Virus record (IMG/VR): IMGVR_UViG_3300027969_004654 | Coordinates: 1 to 24,028 of that record | Strand: one strand, 5' to 3' | Length of the DNA: 24,028 nt | Source: a virus | Shown here: one piece after another, positions 1 to 8,952 of the stretch | How the letters are laid out: the number at the start of each line of letters is the position of its first letter | How positions within the stretch are numbered: the stretch's first letter is position 1 | Made by a program: the position numbers and the translations under genes | The notes under the pieces: generated by a model | What the model was told of the DNA's origin: nothing | What the model saw: the letters and a program-made list of their open reading frames with translations, nothing else | The model's database searches: none

Positions 1-3000
1 AGTTATTTCAGTATTAAGGTAATTCTCAATCTTTTCAACCTCTTCATAGAATTCTTCAGTAATTACATCATCTTTCTTTAGTTTTAGCTTATCTTCTATG
101 CAACCTAACGAAAAGTATAAAGAATCAGTATCAGAATATACCCAACTTTCATCTAATACCTTTTCATCTAGTACATTAAAGTTAATTTTTAAGTAATCTT
201 GCAGAATTTTACCTGCTTGCTTAATAATAGCTTGACCAGTTAAGGTAACTGACGATGCAATATCATCATCTCCTATAGGAGCTTGTTTATTACCCATATA
301 TCCATAACAACTATTAACAAGAACCTTAATAACCATTTGCTTAGTATTAAGTCTCTCTACTTCATACTGTAATTCGGTATAAGCAGGTGTATTTTTAGGA
401 GTAGTACTTAATTGCGTCTTGGCTTTAAACAATAACTCCTTTACTAGTACGCGTTCATTGTAATAGTAGTCAAGAAACTCAGGAATAATACCTCTCTTCT
501 TTTGACTAAAGAGAAATCCAGCTTTAGTTACCGCACACTGCTCTTGCTTAATATAAGTACTAAAAGCCGTAGGAGATAACTCAAAACACTTACCAGATAC
601 ATGATATATATTGATATTACCATTATTAGTCTTCTCTATCTTACCAATCTTCGTTTCAGGCGATAGATTTAATGAAATCATCACATTCGGGTATAGAGAG
701 TTAGCATCAAACGATACAACACTTGTTTTAAAGCCTTTTTTAGGAGTAGCGACATAAGCACCAGGATTCTGGCCGGCTTTTTCTGATCGAATGAAAGTTG
801 AAATAATCTCACCTCGAGCTCGCGCTTTAATTGCAAGAGCTCCGTTAATAACCGATAGAGTACCCATAGCTCCTTCAAGAGTAGTTAAGCCTACAACTGA
901 TAACATACGAAGTAAGGATATATACTGCAGTTTATCTTCCAACTTAATAACAAGATTAACGTCTTGTATGTTATAATCGACAAACGTCTGCCAGTCTGTA
1001 TCGGATAGAGTAGCTAAATCAATATTACCGTAATCTATCTTACGTTGACCTAATTCTAACTCACCAATTGCATCAAGTTTATAGGATTCACGCAATTTAA
1101 GACAAAAACGTCGATAAATATCAAGATAATCAATTACAGATATACCATCTAAGAAATATCTCTTCTGTTCTCTACCAAACTTACCCATAAACGTACGATA
1201 ATGTACTTTACCTAACGGAGATAACATATTAACATGCTCTTCACCAAGAATACGTTCACATCTATTAACAATATACGGAATATCGAAGCCAGAACAGTTG
1301 TGAGTATGTATGCCTTTACATAAAAATGTATGTGTCTCTGTAGTAATATCATACATTTGTACATTATTACCTGTTTTTAGTACTGGCTTGAGTCTTACTA
1401 CAACTTTATCATCCTTTGAATACCAAGAGATATTATTAGATGCTGTATTTTTTATTTGCCTATAATTTAATTGTAATAATCTAGTTTTACGTTCTTGCTG
1501 AAATAAATTTAATGTTTCGATGTGTTGTTTGTTTAAGGTATTTGCAGCAATACGTAATATTGTTGTATCTGTATTTACACTTGATTGAATACCGTTCCAC
1601 AATAAGAGTTCTTGTAAATCATTTAAAAAGCTATATTTTACACAATCATAATTACATAAGAGCACAGCATCTGCAGTAATGGAACCATCACCATCTATCA
1701 TACCACTAAGAAATAACATAAACTGGTTATATGAAAAGCGGGATATTAACTCAATATTAGGCTGTTTGGTTAAACTTTCATTATAAATTATTTCAAAAAG
1801 TATGCCTAATTTATTATTATTATGGACTTGTTTACTATATGCTTGAAACTCTTTACCATTAAAGACAGTATTACATTCTAGTGAAAGACTTAAATCTGTA
1901 TTGTGTTCTTTATTATAAATCTCTGTATAACTATCTACAACATTCTTATACTTGTTAGTGTAACGAAATGTATTTTCAGTTTTGGAAAATGTTCCATCTG
2001 TAAAAATAAAACCTAATAATTTTAAAATATCAGGACTAATAATTTCATCTATATTAATATCAAAACTACTATTTATTCGTTTTGTTTTTGTAAAATTAAA
2101 TGTATATACATTAAGGTTAGTAGATACAATATATTTTTTAAGCCGTTCACTATTTTCAATTAAATCGCGATAAGTTAAATCTTTATTTTTATTGTTATTA
2201 AGATATTTTGTAAAATATACATAATGTGTATCTTGAAGCTTTATTATTTCTTTAACACTTAGCGTTTGTAAATTTTTTGTTAACACATTATAGCAACTAT
2301 ATTTTCCTTTTTCTAAGGTATATACCATAAATTTATGATCTATAGAACATCTTATTTGATCTCCATGCTCTGTAGTAAGTTTATATTCATCTTTATTACC
2401 TGTATTCATAAAATTATTTATACAAATACCATGAGTTTTAAGTGGTTTACTCTCGTAATTATTTGATAAATCTTTAATCTTAATAATTCTATCTTTGAGC
2501 CAGATATGCTGATTTTCTTCGAGACAGTTCCAACCAGTTATTACATCAGGATAATCGTCAGCTAAATACTCTATAAACTTAGTAAACAGTTCTCGCTCAG
2601 TTTTACAATGAACATAAGTAACATTATCTGCTTTATTCACATAAGGCTTTAAACCAAACGTAAAATATTGCTTATTTAGCGTATCATAGCAGGTAATAAC
2701 ATTAACTACATGAGTCGGATCGTCAATATTTGGAAAGCTACCAACAGAATAAGTCTCAATGTCAATATAGGTAATTTTAAGCGGTAATTTGGTAAATTCA
2801 GGCGTTTCATTTACATTACAAAAAGTATCAATTAGATATTGCTGCTCAGCCGGGAGATTTTCATACAATCTCTTAATACCTGAGCTAGTAACGAATTTAT
2901 ATCTATCATACGCAGTATTAAATGACTTCTTACGCACCTTAGTACCAAAGATTGACGTTTTTTCACCTCTCGGATCATCAACATACAAATAAGGAGTACA

Positions 3001-3093
3001 AGAAACCGTATTTAAGACTCTCTTACCATCTTCATCCCAAGTAAATAACTTAATAGCCTGCTCATTACTATTATAAATTGCATTTCTATACAT
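1..3093 (-). CDS. 43: Family B DNA polymerase (T4 gp43-like), intein-containing, C-terminus beyond the left edge
   Basis: Replicative DNA polymerase with 3'-5' proofreading. From the ATG at 3093 there are 1031 uninterrupted codons and no stop before base 1, so the gene is partial; about 621 residues remain after removing the intein. Exo I is seen as YIDIETYS (D111, E113). Exo II is GWN/CSGFD, split by the intein after N189. Exo III is YNIQD. Motif A (FDANSLYPN) lies near 680-718, motif B (KVLVNSCYGYMG) near 300-335, and motif C (YSDTDS) near 120-145. The thumb and the clamp-binding C-terminus are therefore missing. All catalytic carboxylates visible in the window are intact, so once spliced the protein should be active. 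It is the last gene of the long minus-strand series, 43 bases after the glycosyltransferase stop. A TATAAT lies 9 nt before the start but no good -35 was found. Confidence 0.97.
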   Translation of the reverse strand, partial: MYRNAIYNSNEQAIKLFTWDEDGKRVLNTVSCTPYLYVDDPRGEKTSIFGTKVRKKSFNTAYDRYKFVTSSGIKRLYENLPAEQQYLIDTFCNVNETPEFTKLPLKITYIDIETYSVGSFPNIDDPTHVVNVITCYDTLNKQYFTFGLKPYVNKADNVTYVHCKTERELFTKFIEYLADDYPDVITGWNCLEENQHIWLKDRIIKIKDLSNNYESKPLKTHGICINNFMNTGNKDEYKLTTEHGDQIRCSIDHKFMVYTLEKGKYSCYNVLTKNLQTLSVKEIIKLQDTHYVYFTKYLNNNKNKDLTYRDLIENSERLKKYIVSTNLNVYTFNFTKTKRINSSFDINIDEIISPDILKLLGFIFTDGTFSKTENTFRYTNKYKNVVDSYTEIYNKEHNTDLSLSLECNTVFNGKEFQAYSKQVHNNNKLGILFEIIYNESLTKQPNIELISRFSYNQFMLFLSGMIDGDGSITADAVLLCNYDCVKYSFLNDLQELLLWNGIQSSVNTDTTILRIAANTLNKQHIETLNLFQQERKTRLLQLNYRQIKNTASNNISWYSKDDKVVVRLKPVLKTGNNVQMYDITTETHTFLCKGIHTHNCSGFDIPYIVNRCERILGEEHVNMLSPLGKVHYRTFMGKFGREQKRYFLDGISVIDYLDIYRRFCLKLRESYKLDAIGELELGQRKIDYGNIDLATLSDTDWQTFVDYNIQDVNLVIKLEDKLQYISLLRMLSVVGLTTLEGAMGTLSVINGALAIKARARGEIISTFIRSEKAGQNPGAYVATPKKGFKTSVVSFDANSLYPNVMISLNLSPETKIGKIEKTNNGNINIYHVSGKCFELSPTAFSTYIKQEQCAVTKAGFLFSQKKRGIIPEFLDYYYNERVLVKELLFKAKTQLSTTPKNTPAYTELQYEVERLNTKQMVIKVLVNSCYGYMGNKQAPIGDDDIASSVTLTGQAIIKQAGKILQDYLKINFNVLDEKVLDESWVYSDTDSLYFSLGCIEDKLKLKKDDVITEEFYEEVEKIENYLNTEIT
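1297..2526 (-). mobile_element. Intein with LAGLIDADG homing endonuclease, inserted in polymerase Exo II
   Basis: A 410-residue in-frame insertion (polymerase codons 190-599) that separates GWN from CSGFDIPYI, so precise removal restores an Exo II motif. Splicing residues are complete: Cys1 (CLEENQHIW), a block B with SIDH (His64), a C-terminal block MYDITTETHTFLC then KGIHTHN with penultimate His409 and Asn410, and Cys as the first C-extein residue. Two dodecapeptide endonuclease motifs are present, LLGFIFTDGT (170-179) and LSGMIDGDGS (273-282), both with acidic residues, so the homing nuclease looks intact. The segment reads as more AT-rich than the flanking polymerase, as expected of an acquired element. 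A group I intron is excluded because the segment is fully open in frame and has protein-splicing motifs. Confidence 0.96.
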
Positions 3094-3136
3094 ATATTAT
3101 CTATTATAGTATAGTTCATTTGCAAACTAATAGTTT

Positions 3137-4369
3137 TTACTTATTCCATCTAGATAAAAATGGTCGATTTGGTGAGCCGTAAGGTGTATTAAGTGCTTCA
3201 AGATGGCATCCAATGTTTTCCGGATTTTCGAGAATGCGAGTAGATCCCATAGCATTTAAGTTTTCAATATTTGCTTTATATTGCTTACGGTTTTTATAAT
3301 TTAAAATAAGATCTATTTTAAATTTTAATTCCTCAGTAGTTTTAAATCTTAAATCTGCAGGCGCAGTAGAATATGTTACCAGATCTTGACATAAACAAGG
3401 TATTCCGAGTAAAGCTGCTTCAATAAATTTAATATCAGATTTTGATTTGTTAAAGTTATTGTCTTGAAGTGGTGCAATCATTAATTGCGCTTGAAGACCT
3501 GCAATAAACTTCGGATAATCAATTAAAGTTTGCCATTGATGAAATTCAATATCTCCATTTTGTACATACGGTAATAAAACAGGAGGAAATGACCCAACAA
3601 AAACCCATTTATATTTATGTCTTGTATCTATAACAAGCTGAACTATTTGCTCAAAGTCATCTTTACCACCTACTTTATTATCAACATCATAATGAGCACC
3701 AGAACCGGTGTATAAAATTCGAGGACGCTTTACATGACGTTCATAATCGTCCCAAACTCGTCGCTTATTATATAAATATCCCATCCAAGTAAAAGGAACA
3801 AAGTTTGGTAATACAGTTATTTCTTTTTTACCAGTTCTTTCTTGATAAAGCTTTTTCATAAACTCACAGGTTACTGTGACTTCATCACACATATTAATTA
3901 TATCAATACAATTCTGACGTATTTCATCAGTATCAAATGCAAATTTGAATTTATTATAATCAGGAATGTCTTCTCTAAATACTACATCATCTACTTCATA
4001 AATAATTTTAAAGTTATGAGTCTTTTTAACGTCGGTTAAAAATTGCATAAACTCTTTTTGAGAATTACTTGCTTGTCGTTGAACTTTCACACAAGTTAAA
4101 TTTTGATACCATCTTGGATCAAGAACCATTCCAGTTAATGAAGAAGAACAACCTCGACCTGTAGCATTGATTAATTGCTCAGGCCATAAAATTCGCCAAT
4201 GACCGCAACCTGAATAATCTGCTAAATAGTTAATGTATCTCGGTAAAGCAAGTTCGGGTGGATCTTCTTGTCGAGATGCAGCTGGTACAAAGTTAGCACC
4301 GGTATGACCTCCTCTCATATGATTAAAGGGTAGAGCAAAAGGTGCAGGAAACGGATTTACGTTATACAT
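3137..4369 (-). CDS. GT-B fold glycosyltransferase (GT4-like)
   Basis: A 410-residue protein likely to transfer a sugar from a nucleotide-sugar donor; acceptor unknown (phage DNA base, virion protein or host surface glycan). The C-terminal half holds the group 1 transferase donor-site signature KSDIKFIEAALLGIPC (310-325), preceded by a Rossmann strand KWVFVGSFP (254-262). The N-terminal half has YEVDDV (124-129), common in phage GT-B transferases that read a minus-strand 'D-D' loop. No signal peptide or membrane segment is visible, so it acts in the cytoplasm. It lies between a lipoprotein gene and the DNA polymerase gene on the same strand. The 62-base stretch before its start contains only AT-rich sequence, including TATAAT immediately upstream of the ATG; no Shine-Dalgarno site. 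The family call is good, the substrate is not determinable. Confidence 0.8.
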   Translation of the reverse strand: MYNVNPFPAPFALPFNHMRGGHTGANFVPAASRQEDPPELALPRYINYLADYSGCGHWRILWPEQLINATGRGCSSSLTGMVLDPRWYQNLTCVKVQRQASNSQKEFMQFLTDVKKTHNFKIIYEVDDVVFREDIPDYNKFKFAFDTDEIRQNCIDIINMCDEVTVTCEFMKKLYQERTGKKEITVLPNFVPFTWMGYLYNKRRVWDDYERHVKRPRILYTGSGAHYDVDNKVGGKDDFEQIVQLVIDTRHKYKWVFVGSFPPVLLPYVQNGDIEFHQWQTLIDYPKFIAGLQAQLMIAPLQDNNFNKSKSDIKFIEAALLGIPCLCQDLVTYSTAPADLRFKTTEELKFKIDLILNYKNRKQYKANIENLNAMGSTRILENPENIGCHLEALNTPYGSPNRPFLSRWNK

Positions 4370-4431
4370 ACATTATATAATATATAATGATACCTAAATC
4401 TACTAATTATATGTTATATAATTAACTATAT

Positions 4432-5163
4432 TTACTCATGTACATTAGAGCCTTCATGTGTAACGTATTTTTTATTTACATTTTTTAGCATATTATTTTT
4501 AACATAGACTTGAGTTTTTCCATCTATGTTTAAAAATGTAGGTACTTTTTCAATAGTACAATTTTTAACAATAGCTTTACCATTGTTTGTTGATGTACTT
4601 TCACCTATTCTAATAGCTGTTATACCTCCTGTTATATAGCAGCCTTCGACAATTAGCCCTACAGCTCCATTAACTTGACAACTCTTATCACCTTTGGAAT
4701 TATTATAAAATTTACAATTTATAATTTTAAAATTATAACTTTTATCTTTAAGATTAGAAACAAAATCTTCACTAATACCTGTAAACAGTATATCCTCAAT
4801 TGTTACATTAGGTGTTTGAACAATTATACCTCCAGGTACATCTCGAACATAGCCGTTTTTTAAAATGCAATCAGTTATTTGAATTTTAATAGGTGTATTA
4901 GATTCATCTTGACTATTTGATGATTTTTTTAATTTAGAGCCGTCTAAACAACCACCTTGTAAGTCAATTATATTTCCTGTAATTTTTATTTTACCATTAG
5001 TTGCTTCTTTAATATCATCAATACTATTCCAAACTGGTGTCCCAGTTAGTTTAATAGTGTATCTAGGTACAAAATTAGGAGGCTTTACACCGTCTTTTGG
5101 ACCTGCACTAACGCATGAACTTAGTAACATCACACATAAAAATAACAATAGTTGTTTAATCAT
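4432..5163 (-). CDS. Lipoprotein with right-handed beta-helix repeats
   Basis: A 243-residue protein beginning with a lipoprotein signal peptide: MIK, a hydrophobic stretch, then lipobox LSSC with the lipidated Cys at 17. The mature part is a ladder of short Ile/Val/Asn/Gly-rich turns (for example ITGNIIDLQGGCLDGS, FKIINCKFYNN, LIVEGCYITGG, AIVKNCTIEKV, VYVKNNMLKNV) typical of pectate-lyase-like parallel beta-helices. Regular Cys at the turn position (NC, GC) suggests stacking positions. No catalytic residue of a known polysaccharide lyase can be assigned. It should be anchored in a host membrane, so it is more likely a host-surface modifier (for instance receptor masking or exclusion of other phages) than a tail spike. 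It lies 8 bases downstream of a second small lipoprotein gene and is probably co-transcribed with it. Confidence 0.72.
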   Translation of the reverse strand: MIKQLLLFLCVMLLSSCVSAGPKDGVKPPNFVPRYTIKLTGTPVWNSIDDIKEATNGKIKITGNIIDLQGGCLDGSKLKKSSNSQDESNTPIKIQITDCILKNGYVRDVPGGIIVQTPNVTIEDILFTGISEDFVSNLKDKSYNFKIINCKFYNNSKGDKSCQVNGAVGLIVEGCYITGGITAIRIGESTSTNNGKAIVKNCTIEKVPTFLNIDGKTQVYVKNNMLKNVNKKYVTHEGSNVHE

Positions 5164-5171
5164 ATTTTTGC

Positions 5172-5393
5172 TTATTTTTTGCTTATTTTTTCGATTTTAA
5201 ATGATCCTGTAACAGTCTTAATTTTATTATCTGAAATAAAACTAACATCATCTACACCTATATGATAAGCTTTAACAAAATATGTATTTTCTACCTTTCC
5301 ACTGCTATTATAATCGGTAATTAAATATCCTTGATCTACAGGTGTTGCGCATGAAAAAATAAAAATAAAAGGTAGTAATAGAATTGATCTCAT
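5172..5393 (-). CDS. Small lipoprotein
   Basis: A 73-residue protein with a clear lipoprotein signal peptide: Arg at position 3, a hydrophobic core ILLLPFIFIF, and a Cys at 15 followed by Ala-Thr-Pro. The mature 59 residues (QGYLITDYNSSGKVENTYFV and onward) have alternating hydrophobic/polar residues suggesting a small beta-sheet domain; I do not recognise the family. It sits between the papain-like protease gene and the beta-helix lipoprotein, same strand, which suggests the three act together at the host envelope. Phage-encoded small lipoproteins in other systems block receptors (superinfection immunity); that role here is inference only. Confidence 0.7.
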   Translation of the reverse strand: MRSILLLPFIFIFSCATPVDQGYLITDYNSSGKVENTYFVKAYHIGVDDVSFISDNKIKTVTGSFKIEKISKK

Positions 5394-5420
5394 TTATATT
5401 ATTTACTCTTAAAAATTATA

Positions 5421-6062
5421 TTACTCGACCAAAGCGCAAGCTATTCCTCCACGATTTAATAACTTTTCTAAATTACCTATTTCAATATAGCAGTTACCTG
5501 ACACGCCCCATTCTGATCCCCAAGAGTTTCTTATCCATATTCGGTTATGCAGACCATCAAAGCGAAACGCTAAAACAGCATGATATCCTATTAAATTACC
5601 TCCGAGTGTAATTTGTCCATCTTTTTCTGTTGTATTCATTTTTTCATACCATGGAATACTCATTACAATAGGACTTATCGTATTTAGATACAGCGTTACT
5701 TCTTCTGATTTACACGTCCAATATTTTCTCTTAATAATTTTTTTATCGATGAGATAATCAACAGCGTGATTTAGTTGGCAGCCTTCTAGATCATCAGGCG
5801 TTTTTCCTAATTTACGAGCAGCTTTGTATATTTCAAGAGGCTGACACGGAGTCTGTGAAATGGGCTCTGCGTTAAGTAAACCTGTCAAAGCCATATCAAC
5901 ACAAATGCCTTTATCTCCTTGATCTAAGACTCTACCTATCTTATAATTACGAAAAATAGTCTCTTTTTTAGTGCTTGTAGTTAACGGAAAACCTAGTTGA
6001 TCGTCTGGTATTTTAAACGGTAAAGCACCATAAGATTTCTTTAAAGGAGTGTTACTAGACAT
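5421..6062 (-). CDS. Papain-like (C1 family) cysteine protease
   Basis: A 213-residue protein with the full papain catalytic set: oxyanion-hole Gln48 and nucleophile Cys54 in DQGDKGICVDMA, catalytic His161 in GYHAVLAF, and Asn179 in IRNSWGSEWG, the last being the most diagnostic motif of the family. There is no long inhibitory propeptide and no signal peptide, so if active it should work in the cytoplasm or on virion proteins unless the first 40 residues act as a short pro-segment. The usual Cys-Trp after the nucleophile is Cys-Val here. It is 32 bases downstream of gene 46 and 27 bases upstream of the small lipoprotein. TATAAT lies 7 nt before the ATG. Papain-like enzymes are uncommon in T4-type phages; target unknown. 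Confidence 0.85.
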   Translation of the reverse strand: MSSNTPLKKSYGALPFKIPDDQLGFPLTTSTKKETIFRNYKIGRVLDQGDKGICVDMALTGLLNAEPISQTPCQPLEIYKAARKLGKTPDDLEGCQLNHAVDYLIDKKIIKRKYWTCKSEEVTLYLNTISPIVMSIPWYEKMNTTEKDGQITLGGNLIGYHAVLAFRFDGLHNRIWIRNSWGSEWGVSGNCYIEIGNLEKLLNRGGIACALVE

Positions 6063-6094
6063 ATTAATAATTATATCTAACGTGCAAAAATTGC

Positions 6095-7900
6095 TTAAAT
6101 TTCTGTATAAGGTATACGGGTGGTTATACCGTTGCTTTTCTCAAGAAAAATAATTTCACCAGTTACTTGTTTAATAGATTCTTTTCTATGTGAGATAATA
6201 ATAACACATTCGTCTAATTCATCGATTCGATTTTTTAGCACATCTGTAACTAATTCAATACCTTTTTCATCAAAAGATGAATCAAATAATTCATCATATA
6301 TTGCAATATTATAACTCACTCCGCCTTGCATTCGACGTAAATCTGAAAATGTAAATAAACAAGCTAAATCAATAGCTTTACGCTCTGCTCCGGAGAAATT
6401 AAAATAAGAACATATTTTATTTTTTTCGTTTAATATCTCTTCCTCAAAGTATTCATTGAACATACATATAGAGTTTGAGTCAAGTTTTTTAAGATAAAAT
6501 AATAATCTATTATTAAGCATATCGAGTAGCTTATTAACTATATATGATTTAACTCCTTCTTCACTGACAACATACTTTACGATATCTAAGTCACTAAGTC
6601 TTTTACTTAATTCGTCTTCTTTTACGATTAGCTCATTTACAGATACACTTTGTTCAGCAATAATATCGTTATAGTTTGTGCTATTGTCTGATAAATTTTC
6701 TATATCAGAATCTAACTCATTTAACCAACAGTCTAGCTGTTCAATACGTTCTTGTTTATGTTTTTTATCTAAAACTTTTAAACTGTTTTGATGAACGTTT
6801 TCTTTAAGAGATGCTAATTTAGTTTTAATAAGCGCCTTTTTATTAGCATATTCTTCCTGCAGTGTACTATCTCCTTTGATAGTTAATACTAAACTATCAA
6901 TATTAGCTTTAATGGCATCTTTTTCTGTCTGTATATAGTTTAAGTCATGTTCTTCTATACCTCTTAAACATATAGGGCAAGTTTCTTCAGATGTACCTAT
7001 TTTTTGATAGGTAAATTTTAAATCTGTAATACGCTGTTTATTAACGGCAATACTATCATTATACCTTTTAATATATTCCTCGCACTTGTTTAATTTTTCT
7101 TCATATAATACAATAGATTGCAAAATATCTGCAGTAGATACACTTTCAATACTGTTAATAATTTCTAGTAGCTGATTTTTTTCATTTATGTTATTAATTT
7201 TACGAGATTCATATAAATTAAGCTTTTCTTGTTGTGCACTAGCTATTTTAATCTGCTGATCATTGTAACTTTTAAGTGTTTTTTCTGCTTCAGTAAGTTT
7301 GGTAAAGTTTATTTCCTTTTCTCTTTTAATGTCAGTATACTCTGCGCGCAAAGCTGCAATCATATCACTAAAAACTTGGAGACCAAAAATATCTTCAATA
7401 AACTTACGTTTATCTATTTTACTCTTTGCCATAAACGGGATTGCATCATTAACCGTCATAATAACACAATTTTGAAAAATAGCAGGTGATGCACTTATTA
7501 CATCACATATAAACTTATTAGTATTACCTATACTATCTAAAGTTTTTTCTATACCGTTTTCAAATATTTCTATTTTTGATGGAAATAAGTTACGAATAAC
7601 TTTATATTTTTTTGTATCTGCAGAAGTAACAACCTCAAAATCTAACTCTACATGTGTTTTACCTCCAGTAATATTATTAGGTATTAGATCTTTTTTTAGT
7701 TCACGTAATGTTTCACCAAATATAGCAAAATATATTGATTCAGCAATAGATGATTTACCAATAGCATTACGTCTATCTGGCTTATCTTTATTATTACCTG
7801 TAATAATATGAAGTCCTTTTGAAAATTCTATACTAACTGGATCTTCTCCAATAGATAAAAAGTTTTTAACAGTAATTTTTTTAAAGTTTACGTATTTCAT
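6095..7900 (-). CDS. 46: Recombination endonuclease ATPase subunit gp46 (SbcC/Rad50 family)
   Basis: A 601-residue SMC-type ATPase that pairs with gp47 to resect DNA ends for recombination-dependent replication and host DNA degradation. Walker A is split: GNN at 35-37, then seven to eight extra residues, then NAIGKSS (45-51). A zinc hook CPIC (308-311) sits at the tip of the coiled coil (about 180-430). The ABC signature FSGAERKAIDLACLF is at 502-516, Walker B IAIYDELFD at 532-540, and the H-loop IIISHRK near 568. The order and length match T4 gp46 (about 560 residues). Its ATG overlaps the gene 47 stop (ATGA), indicating translational coupling and stoichiometric production. Confidence 0.96.
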   Translation of the reverse strand: MKYVNFKKITVKNFLSIGEDPVSIEFSKGLHIITGNNKDKPDRRNAIGKSSIAESIYFAIFGETLRELKKDLIPNNITGGKTHVELDFEVVTSADTKKYKVIRNLFPSKIEIFENGIEKTLDSIGNTNKFICDVISASPAIFQNCVIMTVNDAIPFMAKSKIDKRKFIEDIFGLQVFSDMIAALRAEYTDIKREKEINFTKLTEAEKTLKSYNDQQIKIASAQQEKLNLYESRKINNINEKNQLLEIINSIESVSTADILQSIVLYEEKLNKCEEYIKRYNDSIAVNKQRITDLKFTYQKIGTSEETCPICLRGIEEHDLNYIQTEKDAIKANIDSLVLTIKGDSTLQEEYANKKALIKTKLASLKENVHQNSLKVLDKKHKQERIEQLDCWLNELDSDIENLSDNSTNYNDIIAEQSVSVNELIVKEDELSKRLSDLDIVKYVVSEEGVKSYIVNKLLDMLNNRLLFYLKKLDSNSICMFNEYFEEEILNEKNKICSYFNFSGAERKAIDLACLFTFSDLRRMQGGVSYNIAIYDELFDSSFDEKGIELVTDVLKNRIDELDECVIIISHRKESIKQVTGEIIFLEKSNGITTRIPYTEI

Positions 7901-8952
7901 TCTTTACATTTCCGATACAAGTCGATAGTATAGTTTATTATAGCTTCTTTATTTTTAATATCTAGTAGATTAGTAAATTCAATAATGGCTTGCTCTATAT
8001 CAATGCCTGAAAGGTCTTGTTTTTCTTTATTATCATCTAATATTCTATTAAAATTAATATCGTAATCAACTGTTAGCGCTTGAGGAGATAGCAAATGTAA
8101 TTTTTTAATTAGAACATTCATATCATCTTGACAAATATTCAGATCTACTTTAAGTTTTACTATATTTTTATCAAATATTTTTTTAATCTTATCTGTAAAG
8201 CTACCTTCCTTTACTAGATCACTCAAATATATACGTTCATATAAAGGAGATACCTTATTTTCTATAAACACATATTCAAGAGTATCTAGATCTAGTATAT
8301 GATAACCTTTAGTATTGCCTGCGTCACCAAAATCCATTTGAAAGGGATTACCAGCATATAGTATTGTACCTGAATCATATTGTTTTTCATGTCGGTAATG
8401 AAAATGTCCTGATATTACTAACGGAGCTTTGTGTAGTAAATCTGGTATATTAAATCCACTCTCACAATCCTTAAAAGTATTCATTTTAAAACTAATAATT
8501 TCAAAATGTCCGAATATTACATCACTTTTTGGGATATCTTCTATAGCGGTATTCCAAGGACAAAAAGTTATAGTCCGATCAAACGCGTTTAATGCGTATA
8601 CACTTTCAAATATAGTAACATTTTTTCTATTTTTAAAGATAGATAGCGAGTTTACATCCGTTCTATGCTTGAAATAAATATCGTGATTGCCGGTAATAGC
8701 AATAAGGTTAAAATCTTTAAATATATCTAATATATCTGCTGATACTTGTAGAGTACTGACTGAAATCTCACTACGATTGTGATGCCAATCACCACAGAAG
8801 ATAATATCTGTAATTCTCTTACTATTTAGTTCTTCTTTTAACCAGTTAGCCCAGTTTATTGCTATTTCATGCCAAAAACTACTATTAGAATGAATACCTA
8901 AGTGTAAATCAGATATAATAGCTACTTTTGATTTATTCAGCGTTGTATTCAT
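7897..8952 (-). CDS. 47: Recombination endonuclease nuclease subunit gp47 (SbcD/Mre11 family)
   Basis: A metallophosphoesterase nuclease partner of gp46. Numbered from the ATG at 8952 (351 residues), the metal-binding motifs are SDLHLG (D15, H17), CGDWHHNR (D55), TGNHD (88-91), then GHFE and GHFHYR. The open frame continues upstream to 9015, but that extension lies wholly in gene 55 and adds 21 residues with no family counterpart; starting at 8952 puts the first catalytic motif near residue 15, as in T4 gp47. The start overlaps the end of gene 55 by 20 bases. No Shine-Dalgarno site is visible, so coupling to gene 55 translation is likely. Confidence 0.94.
   Translation of the reverse strand: MNTTLNKSKVAIISDLHLGIHSNSSFWHEIAINWANWLKEELNSKRITDIIFCGDWHHNRSEISVSTLQVSADILDIFKDFNLIAITGNHDIYFKHRTDVNSLSIFKNRKNVTIFESVYALNAFDRTITFCPWNTAIEDIPKSDVIFGHFEIISFKMNTFKDCESGFNIPDLLHKAPLVISGHFHYRHEKQYDSGTILYAGNPFQMDFGDAGNTKGYHILDLDTLEYVFIENKVSPLYERIYLSDLVKEGSFTDKIKKIFDKNIVKLKVDLNICQDDMNVLIKKLHLLSPQALTVDYDINFNRILDDNKEKQDLSGIDIEQAIIEFTNLLDIKNKEAIINYTIDLYRKCKE

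Noticed and set aside
1297-2526. Group I intron or disrupted (pseudogene) polymerase
   Set aside because: The reading frame is open throughout and both ends carry protein-splicing residues, so an intein explains it.
4370-4431. AT-only palindromes (for example 4404-4412 with 4416-4424) as a terminator or operator
   Set aside because: Stem has no G/C pairs and no U-tract; such palindromes are expected by chance in sequence this AT-rich.
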